This document shows positions 45,817-56,261 of a stretch of 57,857 bases of DNA, piece after piece. A model generated the notes under the pieces. The model was not told the origin of the DNA. It worked only from the letters and a program-made list of their open reading frames with translations, and ran no database searches. Both the position numbers and the translations under genes were made by a program. The stretch is from Chloroflexia bacterium (GTDB lineage: Bacteria > Chloroflexota > Chloroflexia > Thermobaculales > Thermobaculaceae): NCBI GenBank assembly GCA_030446765.1, contig JAUJMR010000012.1, forward strand, positions 4,061-61,917, written 5' to 3'. The first letter of the stretch is position 1; each line of letters opens with the position of its first letter.

Positions 45817-48219
45817 CCGCCCTTTCTACCACTGCACCCAAGTCTAGCACGTTGCCGAGCGCAGCATCCGCGACGTAGACCCGGTTGCCACGTGGTGAGA
45901 CCGCAACCCCCAATGGTTCCAGCAAACTCGCCCTGCCTCCGCATTCCCGTCCACCTCCGCGAGGAGCACGCCGGACGAGTACTTCTCCAACGACTTTGTG
46001 ATCGGATTCGTGATGTACACATTCCCCGAACGGTCCGAGTCCAGATACGGCTCCAGCCTGCCCTCCTCCGCCCAGGTCGTCACTCCCCACGACCGTAGAT
46101 TCTTCCCCTGGGCATCGAACACCTGCACGCGCGCGCGTTGCGCGTATCCGCGACGTACACCACGTTCCGGCGGTCGACCGTGATCCCAACCGGCTCATCG
46201 AGTTGCGACGGCCCTGACCCGGCATCGCCCCACTGACGCACATACCTGCCGGTCTGGTCGTACACCACAACCCGCTTGTTCCCCGTGTCGGTAACGTACA
46301 GCAGTCCGTCAGGACCAACCGCCAGACCTCGCGGTCCGTAAAGCCGCGCGGCGACTGCGCGCCACGCCTTGGATCACCCTTCGTGTCCACGTAGCTACCC
46401 CATGCCAGGACGAACTCCCCTCCGTCGTGAACTGCTGGATCGGTGGTTCCATGTGTCTGCGACCCAAACGTACCGGGACGTTGCCGCAATGCCAGTCGGT
46501 CCCAAGGTCGCCAACGAGTAAGCAAATTGCCCCTCGCCTGCACCGCGCGATCCCCACTGCTTCAGGAAACGGCCGTTCGGCGCGTACTTCTGGACGCGAG
46601 CGTTCGCCTGATCCACCACGTAAAAATTCCCCTGAGGATCCAGGGCGAGGTCCACCGGACCGTTCAACTGACCAGGCCGGTTCCCGGGCGGTGCGTAGTC
46701 GAAGAGATCATATTGCGCCTTCAACCCCGGCTCCGTCGCGCCGACCGCCGGACTGATCTGTCGCCATGTTCGGACGTCCCACGAGAGCGTAACATCGCCG
46801 ATTTCCTCCCGCAGTGGGACCAGGACTTGTTTTGGCGCGACGAGGTGGTCAGTCCACAAGCACCTCGGCACGGCCACCCGATCGCTGCCCGACGCGGACG
46901 TCCTCGAAGTCGCGCAGATACCACAGACCCCACGGCGCCAGCTCCGGCGCCAGGTCGACTTTGAGCCCGCGTCCACCGCGCGGCTCCGCGAGACTGCGCT
47001 GCAGGACATACAACTCGGCCGATACCCGGCGGACCCGGTCAAACGCCGCGCGAACCCCGATGGGTGGTACGCTGTACGCGCTCGTTCCGCCCGGTGCATA
47101 CAGGAGCGGCGCCCTGCCCTGACCGGCAACTGCCGACGCGCCCACGAGCACCAAAATAACCGCGCTGGCCATCGCCAGCGGAGCGCCCGGCCAAAGCGTC
47201 CCCAGCGTGCGCTCCAGCAACCACGCGGCCGCGAACCCCGTGAGTAAGACGGCGGTCGATGGGGGCGGTCGAAGACCAGCAGGAAGCGCCTGCGCGAGTA
47301 TGAGAACGAGAACACCGAGCCCGGCGAGCGCGAAACCGGGGGTAAGTGGCCGCCTCGCTCGGCCATACGAGACGACGAGAAGCACAAGCCCAACCGCGAG
47401 CGCCCACACCGACGCGGAGAGGCCGACCTCACGTATCCATGCTGCGAGCCCAACCGGCGGGCTTGCGGCCGTATCACCTGGGAAACGTGGCGGGCGCGTG
47501 AAGAACGCGGTAAGTCCCACAGCCGCCGCAGTCCCGAAAGCCAGAAGGGTGAAGCCCACACGCCGTGGCCGCCATGCCCGGCGCACGGTGTAGACGACAA
47601 AAACGACGAGACCGCCGCTCAGCCACAGGCCCGGCGCGCCGAACGATAGGAGAAAGCCCGCAATGCCTCCGGCGCCTGCTAATGACCAGGGCCACCAGTG
47701 CCGAGTCACCGCGAGCGCCGCCCCAAACAGCGCCAGGCAAACCGCCACCGCGTCCGGACCGCCATTGGAATCCAGCGTGATCCAGTACGGCGAGATTGCC
47801 AATAATAACGCGGCGAGCAGTGCCGTCGTCCGTCCCAGCACTCGCGCAAGCGGCAGGCAGAAGAGCACGGAGAGCAACCCGGCCAGGGCGGACAGCACGC
47901 GTGGCGTGACATCGTTCGCTCCAAGTCCGAACATCGTGAGGGCAAGTGTCTGCACGTACCCCGGAGCCGAACGATACGACGCGGCCGGCTCCGCGTGGCC
48001 GGTAAGCAATCGCCAGGCATCGAGCGCATACCCGGCCTCATCGGCCGTGAGCGGCCCGCGCTCACGTATCTGCAGCGTTCGGAGCGCGAGCCCCAAGGCG
48101 ACGACGAGCCAGAACGCCCGGATCCACGGTATGTGGCGGAGGCTGCTAACAGGACGGGCATCAAGCCCATGCGCTTGCCGGGCTCCGCCGGCCGGAGGTA
48201 AAGTGTCGCTATAGACCAC
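45776..48219 (-). CDS. GT39-like membrane glycosyltransferase fused to a C-terminal NHL-repeat propeller, frame breaks
   Basis: GTG 48219 lies 3 bases after the stop of the Agl23-like gene. The first 450 residues have the PMT/ArnT-like form: RTLQIRERGPLTADEAGYAL (the acidic D-E loop after TM1), then about ten membrane segments, then a soluble part LAPWGLWYLRDFEDVRV. Past a frame change at about 46850 the chain continues with NHL repeats: LNGPVDLALDPQGNFYVVDQ, ARVQKYAPNGRFLKQWGSRG, VQVFDAQGKNLRSWGV, LDSDRSGNVYITNP. About five frame changes occur between 45840 and 46850; the end is uncertain (45776 to 45810). Total about 800 residues. Confidence 0.75.
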
Positions 48220-48222
48220 GTG

Positions 48223-50544
48223 CTATAGCCGCTCCTGGTTGTAGACACCAACCAGATCCTTACGGACGTACAGCACCATATCCGTCGAGTTCAGGATACC
48301 ATCCGGCCTGCGGTACATCACGTAGCGCCAAAGCTGTGCCTGCTGTTGCGGTTGCCGCCACGAGGCGAACCCTTGAAGCACGTACTTGCCATTCAGATAC
48401 AAACCGCGCAATGGTCCCGCGGCCTCCACTTCCGCCTTGGGAATGAGGTTGCGATACATCTCCTCGGGGAACCACCAGCGCATCGGGTACCGGAACGCCG
48501 TGTAGTTCTTGAGGAAGGGCTGCACATCGTCTTCGTTGTCCGCTCCGATGAGCACAAACTGCACGTCGCTGGTGGGCACGCTGCGCGGACCATCTCCCTC
48601 GAACCGGGCGTTCGGGAAGTCGCGCAGGTACCAGACAAACGGCCATGCCACCACGGTGTCGTAGATCAGCGGCGCCTTTTGTCCACCGACTGTCTTCTCC
48701 GAGACGCCCGTGATCGCGCGGATTGTATTCTCCACTCGCGGGGAGGACTGAACGTATACCATCTGCTCCACAGGCACAGCCCCGTTCGCGTAGCTCAACT
48801 GTATGGCGGACTGCGTCGTGTACACCGCGAACACGCCGAGCGCCGTCAGGCCCAGCGTGCGCACCGCCCGCGCCGGACCGAGCCAAAAACCAGCGGCCGC
48901 GGCGAGCAGCAGGAGCGCGCCCAGCCCCCATACTAGCGGGGATTGCTCGGTGGGCTGGGTTTGCAGCGACCAGGATGCCATTCTGAACACGATCCAGCCG
49001 GTGATCACCAGTGCCACCGCGGCGAACGCCCACGTGCCACTACGCGCGACGGTGGTACTCATTCGCCAGCCGCGCTCGAGCCAGAGCGCTCGTGCGCCGA
49101 AAACCGTTCCCAGAAATACGAGGGGTAGCGTGATGTGTACCGAGAGCCAGGGCATCTTCTCCCCGGCCCAACTGTAGATCAGGACGCTCATGACTAACCA
49201 GTACACCATGAGCGCATAGCTCATTTGGAACATCGACAGCGGCTGCCCACCGCGCCGGATTCTGCGGGCGGCCCAGATACCACCCCAGATCAGGCCGGCG
49301 GTACCAAGCAGTACCGGAATCGGCTCGTACACCGGCTCCATCACCAGGTAGTAGTACCACGGCTGACCGCCGCGCTCGACCTCCTGCTGGGCGAGCCAGT
49401 AGAAGAGTTGCCCAGCATAGCCGCTTTGTAAGCCACCTTGTATGTTCGTGAAAAAGCTCGTGTGCAGCGGCACGGAGATCACCACAAAGGTCAGAACCAT
49501 ACCCAGCACGTGGAGCCCTTTGTGCTCCAGGTGTGCGAGCGCGGTGCTCAGAGCGTTGGCCGGTGCACCCTCTCGGATACGCCGGAACTGTTCCGGCAGG
49601 TCCGCGCGCCACAGCAGGTATGCCTCGACCACCAGCCACACGGCCGTCAAACCGAGTGCGCTCAGCACCTGAGCGCTCGTGAGCATCGTTTCAGCGTAGT
49701 TCAGGCTCTTCTCAAGGCTCGGCTTGTCGAACGGTATGGAAGGCAGGTCTGCCCAACCGAGCTGCTTCGGCAACACAAACATCGCCATCATCACGCCAAC
49801 CACCCATCCGGCGAGCGCCGCGAGCGCCCGCCGGGCATGTGCCACCCCGAACACGAGCGTGGCAAATGTCACGACGATGAAGATTACGATGAAGCTGATC
49901 TCTTTGCTGCAGAAAAGCAGGACCCATCCCAGCCACGCGAAGTGCAGCCAGCGGGGGTTCCGCGAGTCCATCCAGCGAATAATGCCGATGATACTCATCA
50001 GGGTGAAGACGACCGCCCACGCCTCATTGCGGGCGAAGCGGCCATAGTACCACATCCCCGGTGAGATGAGCAACAGGAAAGAGGCCGCGAGCATGGCAGC
50101 GCGACCAAGCTGATTACGCAGCAGGTACGGCATCGGCACGAGGAGTGTGCCAAAGATCGCCGGCATGACGCGGGCGGTTGCGTTCGTGTCTCCCTGGCCG
50201 ACCCCCATGAATAGATCGAAGAAATGATAGCTAAGCCTGGTCAGATGAAAGAGCAAGGGGCCGTGCATCATCGGGTCGTGCTGGTAGCCCCGACCGACGT
50301 AGTACTGCCACGAAAAGTACGCGTGCAAGCTCTCGTCGTGATGCAGCGGGCGGGAACCGAGGTCCCAGAACCGGGTGCCTACCGCCACCGCGGTGAACAC
50401 GAAATAGATCAGCACCTCAACGGTTAGCACCGCCTCCAAGCGGGCGTAGATAGCGGGTACAGAGATTCCTATGCTGCGTCCGCGGTAGCGTCCATCCTCC
50501 CTGGGCGGCGCGACACTAACCGGACGTGTTGTGGACTGGTCCAA
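48223..50544 (-). CDS. Agl23/TIGR03663-like large membrane protein (lipid-linked glycan transfer)
   Basis: About 773 residues from a TTG at 50544 with GGAGGCGG upstream; no ATG fits the N-terminus well. The start of the fold is VGTRFWDLGSRPLHHDESLH (HHDES is the acidic loop of GT39/STT3-type enzymes), then FSWQYYVGRGYQHDPMMHGP, GMWYYGRFARNEAWAVVF and about 13 membrane helices, with a C-terminal soluble domain. This family was first named from the haloarchaeal N-glycosylation cluster and recurs in Chloroflexota. Intact over its whole length, unlike its two downstream partners. Confidence 0.8.
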   Translation of the reverse strand: MDQSTTRPVSVAPPREDGRYRGRSIGISVPAIYARLEAVLTVEVLIYFVFTAVAVGTRFWDLGSRPLHHDESLHAYFSWQYYVGRGYQHDPMMHGPLLFHLTRLSYHFFDLFMGVGQGDTNATARVMPAIFGTLLVPMPYLLRNQLGRAAMLAASFLLLISPGMWYYGRFARNEAWAVVFTLMSIIGIIRWMDSRNPRWLHFAWLGWVLLFCSKEISFIVIFIVVTFATLVFGVAHARRALAALAGWVVGVMMAMFVLPKQLGWADLPSIPFDKPSLEKSLNYAETMLTSAQVLSALGLTAVWLVVEAYLLWRADLPEQFRRIREGAPANALSTALAHLEHKGLHVLGMVLTFVVISVPLHTSFFTNIQGGLQSGYAGQLFYWLAQQEVERGGQPWYYYLVMEPVYEPIPVLLGTAGLIWGGIWAARRIRRGGQPLSMFQMSYALMVYWLVMSVLIYSWAGEKMPWLSVHITLPLVFLGTVFGARALWLERGWRMSTTVARSGTWAFAAVALVITGWIVFRMASWSLQTQPTEQSPLVWGLGALLLLAAAAGFWLGPARAVRTLGLTALGVFAVYTTQSAIQLSYANGAVPVEQMVYVQSSPRVENTIRAITGVSEKTVGGQKAPLIYDTVVAWPFVWYLRDFPNARFEGDGPRSVPTSDVQFVLIGADNEDDVQPFLKNYTAFRYPMRWWFPEEMYRNLIPKAEVEAAGPLRGLYLNGKYVLQGFASWRQPQQQAQLWRYVMYRRPDGILNSTDMVLYVRKDLVGVYNQERL

Positions 50545-50701
50545 ACTCCGCCTCCGTGAGACTGACGGGATGCGCTTTATTCTACACGGTGAAACGGTGA
50601 GCAGACAAAAAAGGTTCCGCACCGCCCGACGTGTTCAGGACGGCCTGGCGTGCGGCGGTCAGGCAGGTTTCAGCAATGCTGACTGGTCCAGGACCGCGCG
50701 G

Positions 50702-51031
50702 TTAGTAGCGACCTTCCACTGGGTCGTCCCCGAAGGCCGCCAATAACCAGCCCAGAAGGCGCAGAAGTGTCCCGAGCATCTCGCGCGCAAGCCACATCGA
50801 GAGGGGAACCGCCGCGATCAGCGCGGGAGCGCGCAGCTGCACTTCGCCGCCATTGAGTGCCGTGAGCAACGCGTTCGCGGCGAAACTGAACAGCGCGACC
50901 GTGCTCGTCAGCCATACGAGCGCCGCGGCGGCGACACCTCGATCTCCGGTCCGATACGCGTACCAGATCAGACTCACGAGCTCAGCGAGAATGGCTGGCA
51001 GAGCCCGTAGCAACATCCCAAGACGAAACAC
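50702..51031 (-). CDS. Small membrane protein, function unknown
   Basis: 109 residues from GTG 51031 with GGAGG 7 bases upstream. Three hydrophobic segments (LRALPAILAELVSLIWYAY; GVAAAALVWLTSTVALFSFA; APALIAAVPLSMWLAREML), a YRTGDRG loop between the first two. No family recognised. About 160 bases before the Agl23-like gene in the same direction. Confidence 0.65.
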   Translation of the reverse strand: MFRLGMLLRALPAILAELVSLIWYAYRTGDRGVAAAALVWLTSTVALFSFAANALLTALNGGEVQLRAPALIAAVPLSMWLAREMLGTLLRLLGWLLAAFGDDPVEGRY

Positions 51032-51055
51032 GCCCAAACCTCCAGGACACGATAA

Positions 51056-51085
51056 GGGGAGCGACGCTCCGTTGCATCGCTCCCC
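51056..51085 (-). terminator. Hairpin after the YtxH-like gene
   Basis: GGGGAGCGA (51056-51064) pairs with TCGCTCCCC (51077-51085) around 12 bases. On the minus strand TTATC follows. Likely the end of the YtxH-like transcript. Confidence 0.6.
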
Positions 51086-51151
51086 ACTCTAGTCCTGGCA
51101 AGCTCACCGATGGTATGAGATGTAAACGCTGGTTTGCGTCCGGTCCCTTAC

Positions 51152-51361
51152 CTAGCTGCGCCCCGGCAGTTTGCTTTGCACGGATGCCCGTAGACCCGAC
51201 GCACGCTGCGTTACCTGCTGCCGCATTTCGGGTCCGGGCCGCGGCGCGCGGAGAAGTCCGACGAGCGCACCCGCGGCAATGCCGAAAAGCAAGCCAGGGA
51301 TCAACCCGCTGCCGGTATCCTTGTGAATAACCACGACCTCGATGTCATCGTTTATCGCCAT
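51152..51361 (-). CDS. YtxH-like small membrane protein
   Basis: 69 residues from ATG 51361 with GAGGAGGG upstream. One membrane segment with the glycine-rich LIPGLLFGIAAGALVGLLRA pattern followed by APRPG and a QRASGLRASVQSKL helix, as in YtxH/gas-vesicle-like proteins. Role unknown (stress-related in Bacillus relatives). Its start lies inside the end of the next gene (17-base overlap). Confidence 0.75.
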   Translation of the reverse strand: MAINDDIEVVVIHKDTGSGLIPGLLFGIAAGALVGLLRAPRPGPEMRQQVTQRASGLRASVQSKLPGRS

Positions 51362-51722
51362 TGTCCCTCCTCACAATCGTCTGGACCGCTGCCCGTGCGC
51401 CGGCGGCAGCGGCCGATGCCTTGATGAACGGAGAGGCTACCCGCTCAGACACAAAGCCAGTCGTGCCGCGCACACTCTCCGCGGTGGAATTCGCCTTGTC
51501 AAGCAGAGGCGGCACCTTCTCCCGCAGGAGCCCGATCAAGCCGATGAGCGCGAGACCAACCATGGTCAGAGTCAGGAAGAGAAGAAACATCGTAAAGCCA
51601 ACGGCGACCACCATGATGTCACGGAGTCCCGCCAGCGTGGGCTCGACAAACAACCAAATAGCGATAAGAGCCGCTACGACAAGGACAAGGGCAACAGCCG
51701 CACCGATCAGAGCTTTCTTCAA
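51345..51722 (-). CDS. Small membrane protein with two segments, function unknown
   Basis: 125 residues; the TTG at 51722 is chosen because GGAGG lies 5 bases upstream. KKALIGAAVALVLVVAALIA and VAVGFTMFLLFLTLTMVGLA are the two membrane segments; the C-terminal half is an amphipathic helix (STAESVRGTTGFVSERVASP) resembling DUF948/YtxH-partner proteins. Likely works with the YtxH-like protein. Confidence 0.65.
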   Translation of the reverse strand: MKKALIGAAVALVLVVAALIAIWLFVEPTLAGLRDIMVVAVGFTMFLLFLTLTMVGLALIGLIGLLREKVPPLLDKANSTAESVRGTTGFVSERVASPFIKASAAAAGARAAVQTIVRRDNGDKR

Positions 51723-51843
51723 GGACACCTCCAACAGCCTGTGCTGCATGCTTCGACCGCTTCTGCAGCGGGCCGGTTACTGCCGCCTAGTATAACACCG
51801 GCGTGACTGTTTTTCGGCTACGCACGCTGCGCGCCATGACCAA

Positions 51844-52908
51844 TCACGCGACCTTGCCGCCCCCGAGCACTTCCTCGCCATCGTAGAACACGACGGCCTG
51901 TCCGGGCGCGACACTGCCTGGACCGAGCAGATCTAACTGGGCGGTACCGTCGGCTAACGGCGTGATGAGCGCCGGGACGTTTACGCCGCGATAGCGCAGT
52001 TTGACATCCGTCCGTAGCGGCTCCTCGGGTGGCCGCCCATGGATAAAGCTCACAGCCTTCAACAACAACCGGTCGGTGCCAATTTCGTCCCGCGACCCCA
52101 CGACAACGGTGTTCTCCCGGGGATCAATCTGTGTGACGTAGAGTGGTCTCCCTGCAGTCACACCCAGCCCCTTGCGCTGCCCGACCGTATAGAACGCGAG
52201 CCCCTGGTGCGTACCGAGCACGTGGCCCGAGGTGTCCTTGATCTGCCCTGGCGCGACTGCCTGTGGCGCGCGGCGGCGCACGAAGGCCTTGTAGTCACCA
52301 TCGGGAATGAAACAAATATCCTGGCTCTCCGACTTGTTCGCGGTGACGAGACCATATCCCGCCGCGAGTCGGCGTGTTTCGCTCTTCGTTTGCTCACCAA
52401 TGGGGAGCAGGGTGCGCTGAAGCTCGCGCCGACCCAGCATATACAAGGCGTAACTCTGGTCCTTGTCCGGATCAACGCCGGTCAGGAGCCGGGCTTGCCC
52501 ATTCTCATGACGCACGCGCGCATAGTGCCCGGTGGCGAGGTAGTCGGCGCCCAGCGCCATCGCTTGATTGAAGAGGTGCTTGAACTTGATATGCGCGTTG
52601 CACGCGACGCAGGGGTTCGGGGTTCGCCCTTGAAGGTACTCGCCCACGAAGTAATCCACTACATCCGTGCCGAACTCGCGCTCCATATTCAGCGCGTGGA
52701 ATGGGATCCCGATGCTGTTGCACACCGATTCCGCATCTCGCATCGAGTCGAGTGTGCAGCACTGCTTGCTCAATCGATACGCTTCCGCATTCGCCTTGGA
52801 GTATAGCCGCAGGTTCACGCCAATAACGTCGTGTCCCTGCTCCTTGAGTACCGCGGCCGCGACGGAGCTATCGACACCGCCGCTCATCGCCACCACAACT
52901 GTCGCCAT
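51844..52908 (-). CDS. mnmA: tRNA-specific 2-thiouridylase MnmA
   Basis: 354 residues. PP-loop MSGGVDSS at residues 8-15; first catalytic Cys in TPNPCVACNAHIKF; second in SESQDICFIPDGDY; KDQSYALYML and GQRKGLGVTAGRPLYV also conserved. Makes s2U34 in tRNA-Lys, Glu and Gln. Complete and without frame change. Ends 122 bases beyond the start of the previous gene. Confidence 0.97.
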   Translation of the reverse strand: MATVVVAMSGGVDSSVAAAVLKEQGHDVIGVNLRLYSKANAEAYRLSKQCCTLDSMRDAESVCNSIGIPFHALNMEREFGTDVVDYFVGEYLQGRTPNPCVACNAHIKFKHLFNQAMALGADYLATGHYARVRHENGQARLLTGVDPDKDQSYALYMLGRRELQRTLLPIGEQTKSETRRLAAGYGLVTANKSESQDICFIPDGDYKAFVRRRAPQAVAPGQIKDTSGHVLGTHQGLAFYTVGQRKGLGVTAGRPLYVTQIDPRENTVVVGSRDEIGTDRLLLKAVSFIHGRPPEEPLRTDVKLRYRGVNVPALITPLADGTAQLDLLGPGSVAPGQAVVFYDGEEVLGGGKVA

Positions 52909-53115
52909 AGGGTCCCAGAATCTCCTTTTGTCTCACGCCCACCATCCGCTAAAGCGGGTCATTTGTCTGGTTGCCACCTTCCTCAATGGGAGACACGTGA
53001 TCGAGGTCCAATCGATATGCAACCGTGCTGGCGGCCACGACGTATGGCACGAGCGTCGGTACCTGTCCCGCACATCTCCCCGGCCGCGAGGCAGCAGGAC
53101 GATACGAAGATGGTA
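52909..53115. other. Intergenic region without recognisable gene
   Basis: About 205 bases between DUF1385 and mnmA on the minus strand; no clear promoter or RNA seen. Confidence 0.3.
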
Positions 53116-54012
53116 TCAGACCAGCTCCGGAGCCTGCTCAACGTCCGGCACGCGGGCCGGCAGAACGGCTTTCAAAGCCGTGATCGCGGCTTCCAGCATC
53201 GACTCGTCCGGCTCGCGAGTGGTCAGCCCCTGCAGAGCGAGGCTCGGCGCAAGGAGGACCCGCACGAAGGGAACGTGGTAGAACCTCGCGCCGAGTCGCA
53301 GTAACTCGTACGATACCGCGGCGATCACAGGCACCAGGACCACTCGGGAAAGCAACCGAAGCCAGAGCGCTGGCCAGCCCGCGAGCGCGAACACGAGCAC
53401 AGATACCAGCACTACCGTCAGCAGAAACCCCGTGCCGCACCGGGGATGCCGGGTACTGTGCCGGGCGACCTCCTCAGTCGTCAACTCCGCACCGGCCTCA
53501 TACGCGTTGATCGTCTTGTGCTCCGCGCCGTGATACCCGAAGACTCGGCGAATGTCCGACACCCGGCCAATTGCCACGATGTACAGGATTACCACGGAAA
53601 GACGCACAAATCCTTCGAACAGGTTCTTGAGAATACTACCCGGCAACCAGCGGTCGACTAGGCTGGTGATGCCATGGGGGAGGAGAAAAAAGAGCACCAC
53701 GGATAACAGGAGCGACAACGCGACCGTTGCCGCCATGCCACCGCTCGACTTTTCCTCCGCCTCGTCGTCGGCCACGACCCTCGCCGAAAAGCCCATTGCC
53801 TTAACGCCAAGAGAGAGCATCTCCCAGATCATCACGGCGCCTCGCAGAAAGGGGATACGCGTGACCGGCCCAGCGAAGATCCGCGGATTCAATGGCTCCT
53901 CCAGCATGGCAAGGGAGCCATCCGGCCGGCGGACCGCGACCGCCATCCGGTCCCGGCCTCGCATCATGACCCCTTCGAGCACCGCCTGGCCGCCGTAGTA
54001 GAACTTACTCAA
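53116..54012 (-). CDS. DUF1385 family integral membrane protein
   Basis: 298 residues from TTG 54012 with AGGAGG 6 bases upstream. Signature start YYGGQAVLEGVMMRGRDRMA and middle YHGAEHKTINAYEAGAELT, followed by HPRCGTGFLL; about five hydrophobic segments. In Firmicutes members of this family lie near prmC/rpmE; function not established. Complete. Confidence 0.9.
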   Translation of the reverse strand: MSKFYYGGQAVLEGVMMRGRDRMAVAVRRPDGSLAMLEEPLNPRIFAGPVTRIPFLRGAVMIWEMLSLGVKAMGFSARVVADDEAEEKSSGGMAATVALSLLLSVVLFFLLPHGITSLVDRWLPGSILKNLFEGFVRLSVVILYIVAIGRVSDIRRVFGYHGAEHKTINAYEAGAELTTEEVARHSTRHPRCGTGFLLTVVLVSVLVFALAGWPALWLRLLSRVVLVPVIAAVSYELLRLGARFYHVPFVRVLLAPSLALQGLTTREPDESMLEAAITALKAVLPARVPDVEQAPELV

Positions 54013-54366
54013 TAGCCCTCCTGTCAATCTACGCACGATTTTAGCAGAGGACTCCGGTCCTGTTTAGACGATCAGCATATCAGCCGGGATTATCCGCCGA
54101 TTGAGGGGATGCGAGACGGTCAGCTTCGTCCGCGGCCATCAGTGGAGCCAGCGGTTTAGGCGGTTCCGCGTGCAGGCGCCGGTGGAGGTGTGAAGACGGT
54201 GGGAAGTACATAACCTCACCCCGATCGCAAGCGCTTCATACTGTGTGCTCGATCCTGCTGGGAGAACACACGGGCGTTCTGATGAGTACCGTTCGAGCCA
54301 CGCCGCCTTGATGGCTACCGGCAGAGTGCGCGTGGTGACGTTGTCACTTGGGTGGCCTGGTGCTTC
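54013..54366. other. Intergenic region without recognisable gene
   Basis: About 350 bases between divergent DUF1385 and recJ. A minus-strand open frame (54139-54522) overlaps the recJ start and shows no family features. A small hairpin-like segment lies around 54239-54275 (GTGTGCTCGAT...GAACACAC). Confidence 0.4.
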
Positions 54367-56075
54367 ATGATCCGCCTTCACACCGCGCCGGACGCCAGGC
54401 CCGAGCCATGGATCGTGCGCAGTGCGCATCTCCCGCCGGATCTCCCCCTGCGCGAGAAGCTGCTGCTCTGCGAGGCTTGCCCCCGGGATCAGAGCGAGAC
54501 CTCTTCCTCCATCCCGAGCCACACCGAACGCTCAATCAGCTTCTCGGCGATCCCGCGACCCTGCCCGATATGCCGCAGGCGGTCGCGCGGCTCCGGGACG
54601 CGGTGGAGGTAGGCGAGAAGATTTGCGTGTACGGCGATTACGACGCGGACGGTGTCACCGCAACGGCAATACTCGTTCGCGGGCTGCGCTGCCTTGGCGC
54701 AACGGTGGAGTACTACATCCCACATCGAGTCGACGAGGGATTCGGGCTCAATCAGCCGGCAATCCGGACTATCGCTGCTCGCGGTGCGAAACTGCTCGTC
54801 ACCGTGGACTGTGGCACTTCCGACGGTTCAGAGGTCGCCGCCGCGCGGGCACTCAGGATGGACGTCATCATCACCGACCACCACTCCCTGCCGTCGAGAT
54901 TGCCAGAGGCGGTAGCGGTGGTAAACCCCAACCGGTCCGAGAATGTGTATCCCGAGCGCTTCCTGACCGGCGCGGGGCTCGCGTACAACCTGCTTCGTGC
55001 GCTCGCCTATTCCATGGGGGCGGCGGCGGAGCTGAGGGCTCGGACTACGTTCAGCTTGCCGCGCGCTTGGCACGATCGCCGACGTCGGGCGCATCCTCGG
55101 CGAAAACCGCGTCCTTGTCGGGCGGGTTTGGTCGCGCTCCGGCTGCGTCCACTGCCCGGCGTTCGTGCCATGCGCGCCGTCTCGGGCTTCCGGAACACCG
55201 ACTTGACGGAGACGGACGTAAGCTTCAAGATCGCACCACGTCTCAACGCGGCGGGCAGGATGGCCCACGCAAACCTCGCATGCGAACTGCTCCTTGCGGA
55301 TGACACCACCCGCGCCGGACAACTTGCCCGCGAGGTGGAACGGCTCAATGAGAGCCGGCGCGCCACAACGGATGGCATGCTGCTCAAGGCGTCGGGATTG
55401 GTGGACACGGGGCAGGCGTTCGGCGTGGATGTGCTCACGGTGTACCACGAGGACTGGTCACCCGCATTGCTCGGTATCGTCGCGGGCCGGCTGTCGAGAC
55501 TCCACGGTGTGCCCGTGATCGCCGCCAGCCGCGATGGTGATGGCGTGCGCGCCTCAGCTCGCTCGGTGCCCGGCCTCGACATTACACAGGCGCTCGACGG
55601 TTGCGCCGACCTCCTCACAGAACACGGTGGCCACGCACAGGCAGCAGGATTCACCACGTCCGCAGCGGGACTCCGCGCGGTCCACGAGCATCTGCTCCGA
55701 GAATTCGCTGGTTCGCGCAAATCGGTAACGGTCGAGGTCGATGCCGAGCTTCGAGCGAGCGATCTCTCGTCCGAACTGGTCCATGCCGTCGCCGCGCTTG
55801 CGCCGTTCGGCGGCGGCAACCCCGAGCCGCTCTTCGGTCTGCGCGGTGTGCACCCACGCGGCGTTCGGGTATTCGGCAAGCAGCGGGCACACCTCACCTT
55901 CGATCTGCTGGGGACCAACGGAGTTCCGGTCGAGGTCGTCGCGTTCGGCATGGCTGATCGGGCCAAGATCTTCAGCGGACCGGTAGACCTGGTTGTGCGC
56001 ACCACGCGCCAGATGAACGGCTCCGCCCTCCCTCTTCGGCTTTGCCTGGAGCACGTCCACACCACCCAGTCCTAG
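54367..56075 (+). CDS. recJ: Single-stranded-DNA-specific exonuclease RecJ, frame broken at several points
   Basis: Start at ATG 54367 (no strong ribosome site). Pieces: ARPEPWIVRSAHLPPDLPL, then in a second frame CVYGDYDADGVTATAILV (DHH motif I), LLVTVDCGTSDGSEVA, VIITDHHSLPSRLPEA. After a change near 55035-55140 (YVQLAALGTIADVGRI in another frame) comes FKIAPRLNAAGRMAHANLA, and the DHHA1 domain has TEHGGHAQAAGF. About 570 residues corrected. Acts in recombination and mismatch repair. Frame changes near 54478, 54505, 55035 and 55130. Confidence 0.88.
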
Positions 56076-56261
56076 CGCGGCCCTCGGTCCGCCCGCTGCT
56101 TGCCTCTTCCCGGTCGCCCACGGCACGTGGGATTGCCACGATGCGTCGATGATGGAAAACGGGCTGTGATTCCGGGCCCGTGTAGAATCCGTGGTCTAGA
56201 CCGGCCAACAGCCTCAACCGGGTATCGGTCGTGTACCCGCGCAACTGTGCCCACCGGTAAG
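56076..56261. other. Intergenic region between convergent recJ and purL
   Basis: About 185 bases; no gene, no clear terminator. Confidence 0.3.

Noticed and set aside
54139-54522. A 127-codon minus-strand gene before recJ
   Set aside because: It overlaps the recJ start, has no ribosome site that I can see and reads as low-complexity GC-rich filler.
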